From positions 1 through 7,452 of the forward strand of contig CAOSZT010000108.1 of the NCBI GenBank assembly GCA_948528155.1: a DNA stretch of 7,452 bases, written 5' to 3'. Made by a program: the position numbers and the translations under genes. This stretch comes from an uncultured Clostridia bacterium (GTDB lineage: Bacteria; Bacillota; Clostridia; TANB77; CAG-508). Below the pieces are notes generated by a model that saw only the letters and a list, made by a program, of their open reading frames with translations, did no database searches and was not told the origin of the DNA. This document shows positions 1 through 4,933 of this stretch, in pieces (within the stretch, counting starts at the first letter, position 1; every line of letters starts with the position of its first letter).

Positions 1-31
1 GAAACACTAAGTTCATTTATATATAATTTAT

Positions 32-50
32 GTTATAGCAAAAATATAAC
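32..50. promoter_or_regulatory. Operator-like dyad, copy 1 (GTTATA-N7-TATAAC)
   Basis: Perfect inverted repeat of two 6-base arms separated by 7 bases (GCAAAAA). The dyad extends one base pair further on each side to ATGTTATA/TATAACAT. Three more copies with the same arm spacing lie at 76-94, 1014-1032 and 1110-1128, all in the two non-coding stretches before the accessory genes. The dyad itself is seen directly; its use as a protein-binding site is inferred. No good -35 box is placed to make this copy a promoter. Confidence 0.45.
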
Positions 51-75
51 ATGTAAATAAGTTTAATTAATAGAT

Positions 76-94
76 GTTATAACATTCCTATAAC
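76..94. promoter_or_regulatory. Operator-like dyad, copy 2 (GTTATA-N7-TATAAC)
   Basis: Perfect inverted repeat with spacer ACATTCC. The 24 bases at 75-98 match 1013-1036 (copy 3) at 22 of 24 positions, including the spacer TTCC and the trailing CTAAA, so the two sites are probably related by descent and not only similar half-sites. The left arm resembles an extended -10 (TGTTATAAC), but no -35 box is seen at the proper distance. It lies upstream of the candidate promoter of the gene at 234. Confidence 0.5.
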
Positions 95-155
95 TAAATA
101 AAGAGATAAATTATATAAAAAATGTACAAAAAATTATAAAAAAGTATAAAAAACA

Positions 156-184
156 TTGACAATTATAAAAAATAATGATAGCCT
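156..184 (+). promoter_or_regulatory. Candidate promoter for the McrB-N-like gene
   Basis: A perfect -35 TTGACA (156-161) is followed after 17 bases by a poor -10, TAGCCT (179-184), preceded by TGA, which would make it an extended -10. The -35 is convincing and the -10 is not. It is the best promoter-like element close to the 234 start codon. Confidence 0.35.
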
Positions 185-233
185 AAAAAAGAAATATATT
201 TCAAAATAGAAAAAATATAAAAGGAGGTATAAA

Positions 234-941
234 ATGAATATAAATCTAAAAAATAAAGAAGACCTATTTGATTATCTAATGTATGGTTATTGTTATAATT
301 TAGAAGAAGTACAAAGTAAAAAAGGTATACAAAAAAGACTAAAAAATAATGAATTAGAATTAGATTTAAAAAACTTTATAAAAGAAAACATAAAAGTAGA
401 AGACTTATTAGTAGAGTTAAAATTAGGACCAACATATAATAGAACAGAAAAACCATGGATACAATTATATACTATAGGAAATAAAAGTGGCGCAAGAGGT
501 AGATATATTGGAATATCATTTTCGAAAGAAACAAATGAAATAGAAATTTGGATAGGATTTGGAAAAACACAAAAAAAACAAATAGAAATATATGAACTAG
601 CAAAAGAGTATAAAGTAAAATACTCATTAATAGAACCAAACTTAAAATATGGATTTGAATATAATTCAGATTGTATAGATGCAATATTAATAAAAAAAGT
701 TATAAATAAAAGGAATTTCGAAGAAAGAGAATTTGAAAAAGACTTAGAATATATATCAAATTTATATAAAGAATATGAAAAAAGATTTGGAAATAGCATA
801 ATTATCTCCACAGAAAACAAAAAAATAGAAACATCATTAAAATATAAAATAACATATGAAGAAATAAATGAAAAAATGCTAACATTAATAGAAGAAGTCG
901 GAAATCTAGCAAAAACAATCAAAGAATTAGGGAAAATATAA
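234..941 (+). CDS. Stand-alone McrB N-terminal-domain-like (MrcB_N/DUF3578) protein
   Basis: A 235-residue protein, very Lys/Glu/Ile rich, with no signal peptide or membrane segment. Residues about 62-112 match the core pattern of the MrcB_N (formerly DUF3578) domain: a Gly-Pro, then PWI (74-76), then SGARGRYIGISF (85-96), then a strand ending in IWIGFGKT (105-112). In modification-dependent McrBC enzymes this domain recognises methylated DNA and is followed by an AAA+ GTPase. Here no Walker motif follows; the C-terminal part (about 160-235) is helical and charged, with a possible coiled coil at 208-233. No McrB GTPase or McrC is nearby. The ATG is preceded by AGGAGG (222-227) at good spacing. 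Family membership is from pattern memory. A DNA-reading role in defence is inferred from the family and the neighbouring methyltransferase operon. Confidence 0.72.
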   Translation: MNINLKNKEDLFDYLMYGYCYNLEEVQSKKGIQKRLKNNELELDLKNFIKENIKVEDLLVELKLGPTYNRTEKPWIQLYTIGNKSGARGRYIGISFSKETNEIEIWIGFGKTQKKQIEIYELAKEYKVKYSLIEPNLKYGFEYNSDCIDAILIKKVINKRNFEEREFEKDLEYISNLYKEYEKRFGNSIIISTENKKIETSLKYKITYEEINEKMLTLIEEVGNLAKTIKELGKI

Positions 942-992
942 AAAACAAAACATTTAAAAAAGGTCAATTTATCGAAAACCGATATAAAAAAT

Positions 993-1021
993 TTGACAAT
1001 AGAATAAAATGGTGTTATAAT
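993..1021 (+). promoter_or_regulatory. Consensus sigma-A type promoter with extended -10
   Basis: TTGACA (993-998), a 17-base spacer, then TATAAT (1016-1021) preceded by TGT (1013-1015). All three elements are perfect matches to consensus. Transcription should start near 1027-1029, giving a leader of about 240 bases before the small Cys-rich gene at 1267. The -10 lies inside operator-like dyad copy 3, so a protein bound there would be expected to block RNA polymerase. Confidence 0.85.
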
Positions 1022-1032
1022 TTTCCTATAAC
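1014..1032. promoter_or_regulatory. Operator-like dyad, copy 3, overlapping the -10
   Basis: GTTATA-ATTTTCC-TATAAC. The left arm overlaps the -10 of the promoter at 993-1021 and the right arm covers the expected start of transcription. The left arm would partly be expected from an extended -10 alone, but the right arm at exactly N7 is not explained by promoter consensus. Its position fits a repressor site (inference). Confidence 0.55.
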
Positions 1033-1109
1033 TAAAAAAGATAATATAAGAAAGTTCTAAATAAATGGTAGTTATTTAGAACTTACATAAATATTTTGCA
1101 TATATTTAC

Positions 1110-1128
1110 GTTACAAAGATATTATAAC
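1110..1128. promoter_or_regulatory. Operator-like dyad, copy 4 (one mismatch)
   Basis: GTTACA-AAGATAT-TATAAC: the same 6-7-6 layout with one mismatched position in the left arm. Read on the minus strand, its right arm is part of the TGTTATAAT extended -10 of a minus-strand promoter candidate. It is thus placed on that promoter as copy 3 is placed on the plus-strand one. Confidence 0.4.
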
Positions 1129-1149
1129 ATGAAATTTAAATAATTGCAA
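1121..1149 (-). promoter_or_regulatory. Candidate minus-strand promoter inside the leader
   Basis: On the minus strand, TTGCAA (1149-1144), a 17-base spacer, then TATAAT (1126-1121) preceded by TGT. The extended -10 is perfect and the -35 matches at four of six positions. A transcript would run toward 941 through the 1052-1084 hairpin, antisense to the leader. No minus-strand gene follows that I can support. Confidence 0.3.
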
Positions 1150-1175
1150 AATATATATAATCTTTTTATTATCTT

Positions 1176-1259
1176 AATATAAAGAAAGGAGTAAATAAAG
1201 TAAAAACAATTATTAAAGAGAGGAGGCATAAAGTAAAAAAACAAATATAAAGAAAGGTG
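1176..1259 (+). repeat. Duplicated Shine-Dalgarno block before the small Cys-rich gene
   Basis: AATATAAAGAAAGGAG (1176-1191) recurs as AATATAAAGAAAGGTG (1244-1259), 15 of 16 identical. A third strong site, GAGAGGAGG (1218-1226), lies between them. Only the last block has an ATG at usable distance (1267). The first two are followed by no ATG, GTG or TTG in range, so they look like remnants of a duplicated start region, or ribosome standby sites. Confidence 0.5.
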
Positions 1260-1266
1260 ATAAAAG

Positions 1267-1488
1267 ATGAATTATATAGTAAATAAAAATGCACAAAGAG
1301 GAACGGATTACCACAAAATACATAAAATAGATTGCAAAAAAAGACCTAAAAAGGAAAATACAATAGATTTAAAAGAGTGTATGTGTCCAATGGAAGCAAA
1401 AAGCAGAGCAAACGAATATTATGCAAATGTAAATGGTTGCCAATATTGCTGTAAAGAAATTAGCTATAAAAAAGAAAAAATATATTAG
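1267..1488 (+). CDS. Small Cys-rich protein of unknown function
   Basis: A 73-residue basic protein with six cysteines: C23, C38 and C40 (CMC), C58, C61 and C62 (NGCQYCC). Two histidines (H16, H19) lie before C23. This spacing suggests a small zinc-binding fold. The opening VNKNAQ and the NGCxYCC end recall a widespread family of roughly 70-residue uncharacterised bacterial proteins; that is from memory and no function is known to me. The start is fixed by AAAGGTGAT (1253-1261) just upstream of the ATG. It is the first gene behind the consensus promoter at 993-1021 and lies 34 bases before the specificity gene, so it is probably co-transcribed with the methyltransferase operon. A regulatory or accessory role there is possible but unsupported by a recognised DNA-binding motif. 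Confidence 0.7.
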   Translation: MNYIVNKNAQRGTDYHKIHKIDCKKRPKKENTIDLKECMCPMEAKSRANEYYANVNGCQYCCKEISYKKEKIY

Positions 1489-1522
1489 ATAAAACTATAA
1501 AATAAAAAAGGAAAAGAGTATA

Positions 1523-2077
1523 ATGAAATTAGAAGAAATAGCAGAAGTAATGATAGGAATCTTAAGCAAAAGAGAAGAAGATAAAAACGGAGAAAATAGT
1601 TATAAACTATTTTCTCTAAAAAATTATGAAGAAAAACAAAAATATGAAGAACTAAAAACAAATAAAGATTTAAGTAACAAATTAGCTGAAAAAGGAGATT
1701 TAATATTTCGTTTATTATATCCAAATAAAATAATATATGCAGATAGACAAATAGAAGGATTATTAATCCCATCACAATTTTGTATTATTAGAACAAAAAA
1801 AGAAAAATTTGATCCAACAGTATTAAAATGGTATTTAGAAAGCAAAAAAGCAGAAGAAGAAGTTAATTCCAAAATAACAGGCTCTATAATAAAATCAATG
1901 ACATTAGCAAACTTAAAAACTATAGAAATACCAGAAATTTCAAATAAGAAGCAAGAAGAAATGAAAAAATTAATTTTGTTATGGGAAAAAGAAAAAGAAA
2001 TATCAAGAGAAATATTAAACGAAAAAGAAAAATTATATAATTTTTATCTTGAAAAAATGACCAAAATAGGAGAATAA
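1523..2077 (+). CDS. Type I restriction-modification specificity subunit, single-TRD (half-length) HsdS
   Basis: A 184-residue protein with the layout of one HsdS target-recognition domain followed by one conserved helix. It opens with KLEEIAEVMIG (2-12). The core has AEKGDLIFRL (55-64), IPSQFCIIR (82-90) and TGSIIKSMTLANLKTIEIPEI (119-139), the usual end of a TRD. A long charged helix (about 141-184) would serve as the spacer that docks on HsdM. Full HsdS proteins carry two TRDs in about 400 residues; a one-TRD form would have to dimerise to read a two-part, probably palindromic, site (inference from known half-S proteins). It lies upstream of the methyltransferase gene, the reverse of the common M-S order, with one base between them. 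The upstream site (AAGGAAAAGAG) is moderate. Confidence 0.85.
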   Translation: MKLEEIAEVMIGILSKREEDKNGENSYKLFSLKNYEEKQKYEELKTNKDLSNKLAEKGDLIFRLLYPNKIIYADRQIEGLLIPSQFCIIRTKKEKFDPTVLKWYLESKKAEEEVNSKITGSIIKSMTLANLKTIEIPEISNKKQEEMKKLILLWEKEKEISREILNEKEKLYNFYLEKMTKIGE

Positions 2078-2078
2078 G

Positions 2079-3470
2079 ATGTTAGAAGAGAGAAAAGAAA
2101 AAAATGAACAATTAAAAATTGAAGATCTTGAAAAAGTAGAGAAAAATAAAGAACTACAAAATTATGTAAATAGAGAGCTGGAATCAATAAGTAAAAAATT
2201 AAAAATGATACCAAATATAGGACTGAAATATATGGAATATATATCAGCACTTATATATGCTATTTATGAAGATAAAAAATATATAAAAAATATATTAAGT
2301 AAAAATATGGAATACATTGACATTAAATATATAATAAATGGAATAGAAGATAAATTAAATGAAATAAGAAAAAAAGAAAAATCAAGAAAATTATTTATAG
2401 ATATTAGATTTGATGAAATAATAAATGAAGGAGATAACAAAAGACTAAAAGAAACAATAATTGAAATATATAAATTAATTACAGAGATAGAAGCATTAGA
2501 AAAAAACACTAAAAGTATATTAGCTGAAGCATTTGAATATATAATAATGAAATCAGCCTCAAATGGTGAAATATCATTAAAAAAAGGAGAATTTTATACA
2601 CCAAAAGGCTTAGTTAAAACAATGGTAAAACTATTAGATATAAAACCCAATATGTCAATTTACAATCCAGCATGTGGAACAGGAAACTTTATTATAGAAA
2701 GTGCAAAATATTGTAAAGAAATATATGCTTTTGGAGAAGACGAAAATATAAGTAACTATAATATTTGTATTACAAATTTATGGATACATGATATTTATGA
2801 CAAAAGAATTAAAGAAAACAATGAAGAAAAAATACAACTAGTTGATAGAGCTATAGCAAATCCACCATATGTAGATGATAATGAAAAAATAATTGATAAT
2901 GGATATTATAAAATACCAGCAAAAAGTAATTATATAAAATATTTAAAAGAAATGATAGAAACTCTAGTAATTGATGGTAAAATGGCAATTGCACTACCAC
3001 AAGGATTTTTGTTTAAAAAAACAAATTTAGAATATTCAATAAGAACCGAATTAATAGAAAAAAATTACATTGATGCTATTATTAGTTTACCAGAAAAATT
3101 ATTTTATAATACTAAAATACCAGTTATCATATTAGTAATAAATAAAAGAAAAACAAGAAATGAAATATTATTTATTGATGCCAGCAAAGAATATACTAAA
3201 AAAAGAAAAACAAATATCTTAACAATAGAAAACCAAAATAAAATAGTAAGCACATATCAAAATTTTAAAAAAATAGATAACTATTGTAATATAGTTAAAT
3301 TAGAAGAAATTAAAAAAAACAATTATGATTTGAATATAAAGACATATGTAAAAATACAAAATAAAATAGAAAAAATAGATGAAGAAGAAATACAAAAAAA
3401 GATAAATTATTTAGAACAAAAAAGATATAAAATAGATTCACAAATAAGAGAAATAATTGAAGATATGTAA
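2079..3470 (+). CDS. Type I restriction-modification DNA methyltransferase subunit (HsdM-like, N6-adenine)
   Basis: 463 residues, slightly short for HsdM. The N-terminal 150 residues are helical and charged and diverge from typical HsdM. GEFYTP (170-175) begins the catalytic domain; motif I for S-adenosylmethionine is NPACGTGNF (196-204), with Asn where Asp is usual; the catalytic motif IV is NPPY (261-264), typical of N6-adenine methylation. Later HsdM landmarks are ALPQGFLF (305-312), the LP-LFY-T-IP-ILV-NK stretch (337-356), LFIDAS (364-369) and NNYDLNI (414-420). The C-terminal helix (426-463) probably packs with the S subunit. The ATG lies one base after the specificity-gene stop, with AGGAG (2068-2072) inside that gene's end, so translation is probably coupled. 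No HsdR gene follows in the window; it could be a solitary M-S methylase, or HsdR may be outside. Confidence 0.9.
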   Translation: MLEERKEKNEQLKIEDLEKVEKNKELQNYVNRELESISKKLKMIPNIGLKYMEYISALIYAIYEDKKYIKNILSKNMEYIDIKYIINGIEDKLNEIRKKEKSRKLFIDIRFDEIINEGDNKRLKETIIEIYKLITEIEALEKNTKSILAEAFEYIIMKSASNGEISLKKGEFYTPKGLVKTMVKLLDIKPNMSIYNPACGTGNFIIESAKYCKEIYAFGEDENISNYNICITNLWIHDIYDKRIKENNEEKIQLVDRAIANPPYVDDNEKIIDNGYYKIPAKSNYIKYLKEMIETLVIDGKMAIALPQGFLFKKTNLEYSIRTELIEKNYIDAIISLPEKLFYNTKIPVIILVINKRKTRNEILFIDASKEYTKKRKTNILTIENQNKIVSTYQNFKKIDNYCNIVKLEEIKKNNYDLNIKTYVKIQNKIEKIDEEEIQKKINYLEQKRYKIDSQIREIIEDM

Positions 3471-3586
3471 AAAAGTATTACCTAGTAACAAAAATCATTT
3501 ATATATAAGCTTTTTGATTACTTAACTATAAAAAAGTATAAAATATTAATAAATTTTTCATAAAATTATTAGGGAAAAAATTTTTC

Positions 3587-3660
3587 TTACAGTTAAAGTT
3601 CAGGTCAAATTTTAAATCTGTAGAGTATCAAAAGAGATATAAATTAACACCTGACTGTAA
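3587..3660. promoter_or_regulatory. Split dyad/possible RNA structure upstream of the response regulator
   Basis: TTACAG (3587-3592) and TCAGGT (3600-3605) are complementary in nested order to ACCTGA (3649-3654) and CTGTAA (3655-3660), with a 7-base insertion in the left arm only. Inside, AATTT with AAATT and TATC with GATA can continue the fold. It lies about 110 bases before the GTG of the response regulator and just upstream of its candidate promoter, so as DNA it could be a regulator site. As RNA it would need a promoter further upstream. The left arm also reads as three similar hexamers (TTACAG, TTAAAG, TTCAGG). I do not recognise a known riboswitch. The rest of 3471-3766 shows no gene. 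Confidence 0.35.
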
Positions 3661-3698
3661 CCTCTTACATTTTTTACCCTTAAAATTATAAAATACAC

Positions 3699-3727
3699 TT
3701 GTACAAACAAAAAAAATATGATATAAA
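3699..3727 (+). promoter_or_regulatory. Candidate promoter of the response regulator gene
   Basis: TTGTAC (3699-3704), 17 bases, then TATAAA (3722-3727) preceded by TGA (3719-3721), an extended -10. The -35 is weak (three of six) and the -10 strong. It would give a leader of about 35 bases before the GTG start at 3767. Confidence 0.5.
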
Positions 3728-3766
3728 TATTCTATAAAACAAAGCTACAAGAAAGGCGGAATTTTT

Positions 3767-4522
3767 GTGGAAGAAAATTTGGAATTAGAAAAGCCAGTCA
3801 AAAAAATATTAATAGTAGATGACGAGCAAGCAATAATTGATGTATTAGTATATAATTTAGCAAGAGAAGGATATGAATTATTAGAAGCAACAGATGGAGT
3901 AACAGCAGTAGAAATAGCACTACAAGAAAAACCAGACTTAATGTTATTAGATATAATGTTACCAAGACTAGATGGATTATCAGTATGTAAAAGAGTAAAA
4001 AATCACTTAAATATACCAATATTAATGCTAACAGCAAAAGATGAAGAAATAGACAAAATAGTAGGATTAGAACTAGGAGCAGATGATTATATAACAAAAC
4101 CATTTAGTGTAAGAGAACTAGTAGCGAGAGTAAAAGCAAATCTAAGGAAAAATGAAATAGCAAATATACCAAAAGAAACAACACAAGAAATAGAAGAAGC
4201 TGAAGAAGAAAAAGATAACACAATAAAAGTAAATGATTTAGAATTAGATTTAGATAGATTTGAAGTAAAAGTAAGAGGAGACATAATAGATCTAACACTA
4301 AGAGAATTTGAAGTACTAAAATTTTTAGCAACACAACCAGGACAAGTTGTAACAAGAGAAACATTACTTGAAAAAGTATGGGGATATGAGTATTATGGAG
4401 ACATAAGAACAGTAGATGTTACAGTAAGAAGAATAAGAGAAAAAATAGAAAAAGACACATCCAACCCTAAAATATTGATTACAAAAAGAGGAGTAGGATA
4501 CTATATAGCAACAAAAAAATAA
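3767..4522 (+). CDS. OmpR/PhoB-family response regulator, WalR (YycF)-like
   Basis: A 251-residue cytoplasmic transcription factor. The receiver domain (about 12-127) has the acidic pair D18/D19, the phospho-acceptor D62 (LLDIMLP), T89 and K111 (TKPF). The C-terminal winged helix (about 152-249) contains LTLREFEVLKFL (176-187), a recognition-helix region ending in RTVDVTVRRIREKIE (214-228) and the wing GVGYYI (242-247). The stretch VWGYEYYGDIRTVDVTVRR is very close to WalR of Firmicutes, the essential cell-wall regulator, though PhoP/PhoB paralogues share much of it. The linker carries an unusually acidic insert (EEAEEEKD, 143-150), making it longer than the usual 235 or so. The start is GTG, with AAGGCGG seven bases upstream. 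A terminator follows directly, so no partner kinase gene is adjacent. Confidence 0.9.
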   Translation: MEENLELEKPVKKILIVDDEQAIIDVLVYNLAREGYELLEATDGVTAVEIALQEKPDLMLLDIMLPRLDGLSVCKRVKNHLNIPILMLTAKDEEIDKIVGLELGADDYITKPFSVRELVARVKANLRKNEIANIPKETTQEIEEAEEEKDNTIKVNDLELDLDRFEVKVRGDIIDLTLREFEVLKFLATQPGQVVTRETLLEKVWGYEYYGDIRTVDVTVRRIREKIEKDTSNPKILITKRGVGYYIATKK

Positions 4523-4550
4523 AAATATAGCTTGTCTTTTATAATATTAT

Positions 4551-4595
4551 AAAAATGAAGAATTTAACTTTTTACAGTTAAATTCTTCATTTTTT
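4551..4595. terminator. Strong bidirectional intrinsic terminator
   Basis: The 15-bp perfect stem ATGAAGAATTTAACT (4555-4569) pairs with 4576-4590 around a 6-base loop (TTTTAC). It is flanked by a run of A on the left and a run of T on the right. It therefore ends transcripts from both sides: the response regulator on the plus strand and the small gene 4605-4787 on the minus strand. Confidence 0.93.
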
Positions 4596-4596
4596 A

Positions 4597-4613
4597 GCTC
4601 CCTATTAGGGAGC
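4597..4613 (-). other. GC-rich hairpin over the stop codons of the small minus-strand gene
   Basis: GCTCCC (4597-4602) and GGGAGC (4608-4613) pair around the loop TATTA. Read on the minus strand the loop contains the tandem stops TAA-TAG of the small gene. This stem is the most GC-rich of the hairpins noted outside the GC-rich tail. It is not followed by T on either strand close enough to be a terminator by itself, and it lies just before the terminator at 4551-4595. It may protect the 3' end or strengthen termination (inference). Confidence 0.6.
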
Positions 4614-4787
4614 CTTAAGAATAGGAGGGGACATAACCAGTACAGGTGTAGGTATAGCCATAGCCTCTTCAAGTTTTTTTATGAGACCATTTTCATTCAG
4701 AATAAATACATTATCTGAGTCATCATATTTGAAAGGCTGATTGATGGGCGGTTGCTCAATGTAATTAGTTTTAATTTCTTGATCCAT
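4605..4787 (-). CDS. Small hypothetical protein, 60 residues, with atypical codon use
   Basis: The protein starts MDQEIKTNYIEQ and ends PVLVMSPPILKAP: acidic in the middle, Pro-rich at both ends, with no signal peptide or clear membrane helix. I do not recognise the family. The ATG at 4787 is chosen over one seven codons upstream because GGAGG (4800-4796) lies eight bases before it. It has its own promoter candidate at 4859-4831 and shares the terminator at 4551-4595, so it forms a complete single-gene unit. GC is about 36% by hand count, and codons such as CTG, CTC, CCG, CCC, TCC and AAG contrast with the A-ending codons of all neighbours. That suggests recent arrival or different selection. 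A complete unit with promoter, ribosome site and terminator argues that it is a real gene. Confidence 0.7.
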   Translation of the reverse strand: MDQEIKTNYIEQPPINQPFKYDDSDNVFILNENGLIKKLEEAMAIPTPVLVMSPPILKAP

Positions 4788-4830
4788 TCCTCTTTCCTCC
4801 ATTAACATAATATTAGTATTACCAATTTAT

Positions 4831-4859
4831 ATTATAACATATAAAACATAAAAAGTAAA
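4831..4859 (-). promoter_or_regulatory. Promoter of the small minus-strand gene
   Basis: On the minus strand TTTACT (4859-4854), 17 bases, then a perfect TATAAT (4836-4831) with TGT before it. The spacing and extended -10 are good and the -35 matches four of six. It gives a leader of about 35 bases to the ATG at 4787. Confidence 0.7.
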
Positions 4860-4874
4860 GATTTTGATTTTTTC

Positions 4875-4903
4875 TTGCATTTTATATGTATGTATGATTA
4901 AAT
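4875..4903 (+). promoter_or_regulatory. Weak candidate promoter for ispG
   Basis: TTGCAT (4875-4880), 17 bases, then TTAAAT (4898-4903) preceded by TGA. Both boxes are poor; an overlapping TATGAT (4893-4898) is a better -10 but has no -35. The terminator at 4551-4595 and the divergent small gene mean ispG needs a promoter in 4810-4925, and this is the best I see. Confidence 0.3.
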
Positions 4904-4933
4904 AATAAAAAACAAAATAAGGAAGAATAAAAA

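Larger units (their letters stand above)
1038..1175 (+). ncRNA. Candidate structured RNA leader, possible three-way junction
   Basis: Directly downstream of the consensus promoter the transcript can form a perfect 13-bp hairpin with a 7-nt loop: AAGTTCTAAATAA (1052-1064) with TTATTTAGAACTT (1072-1084). A second arm pairs ATATTTTGCA (1091-1100) with TGCAAAATAT (1145-1154), extended by 1103-1108 with 1137-1142. A closing helix pairs AAGATAATA (1038-1046) with TATTATCTT (1167-1175). The 13-bp hairpin stands out. The other helices are AT-rich and could occur by chance in such sequence. No U-run follows the hairpin on the + strand, so it is not a standard terminator. I recognise no known RNA family. 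It may be a regulatory 5' leader or a separate small RNA. Confidence 0.4.

Noticed and set aside
293..967. Long minus-strand reading frame opposite the McrB-N-like gene
   Set aside because: Phe/Ser/Leu/Ile-rich translation typical of the reverse of A-rich coding DNA, no ribosome site, and the plus-strand gene has a strong site and a family pattern.
955..990. Terminator after the McrB-N-like gene (TATCG with CGATA around AAAAC)
   Set aside because: Only a 5-bp stem and followed by A-rich, not T-rich, sequence, so I could not support it.
1052..1084. Plus-strand intrinsic terminator
   Set aside because: The 13-bp hairpin is followed by ACATAAATA with no T-run on the plus strand.
13..3508. TCATTTATATATAA at 13-26 and 3495-3508, flanking the accessory genes like attachment-site repeats
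   Set aside because: Thirteen of 14 bases are A/T, the flanks do not match, and no integrase is present; a chance match is expected in DNA of this composition.
3587..3660. Known riboswitch or T-box for the leader dyad
   Set aside because: No T-box sequence or recognisable aptamer core, and the best promoter lies downstream of the dyad.
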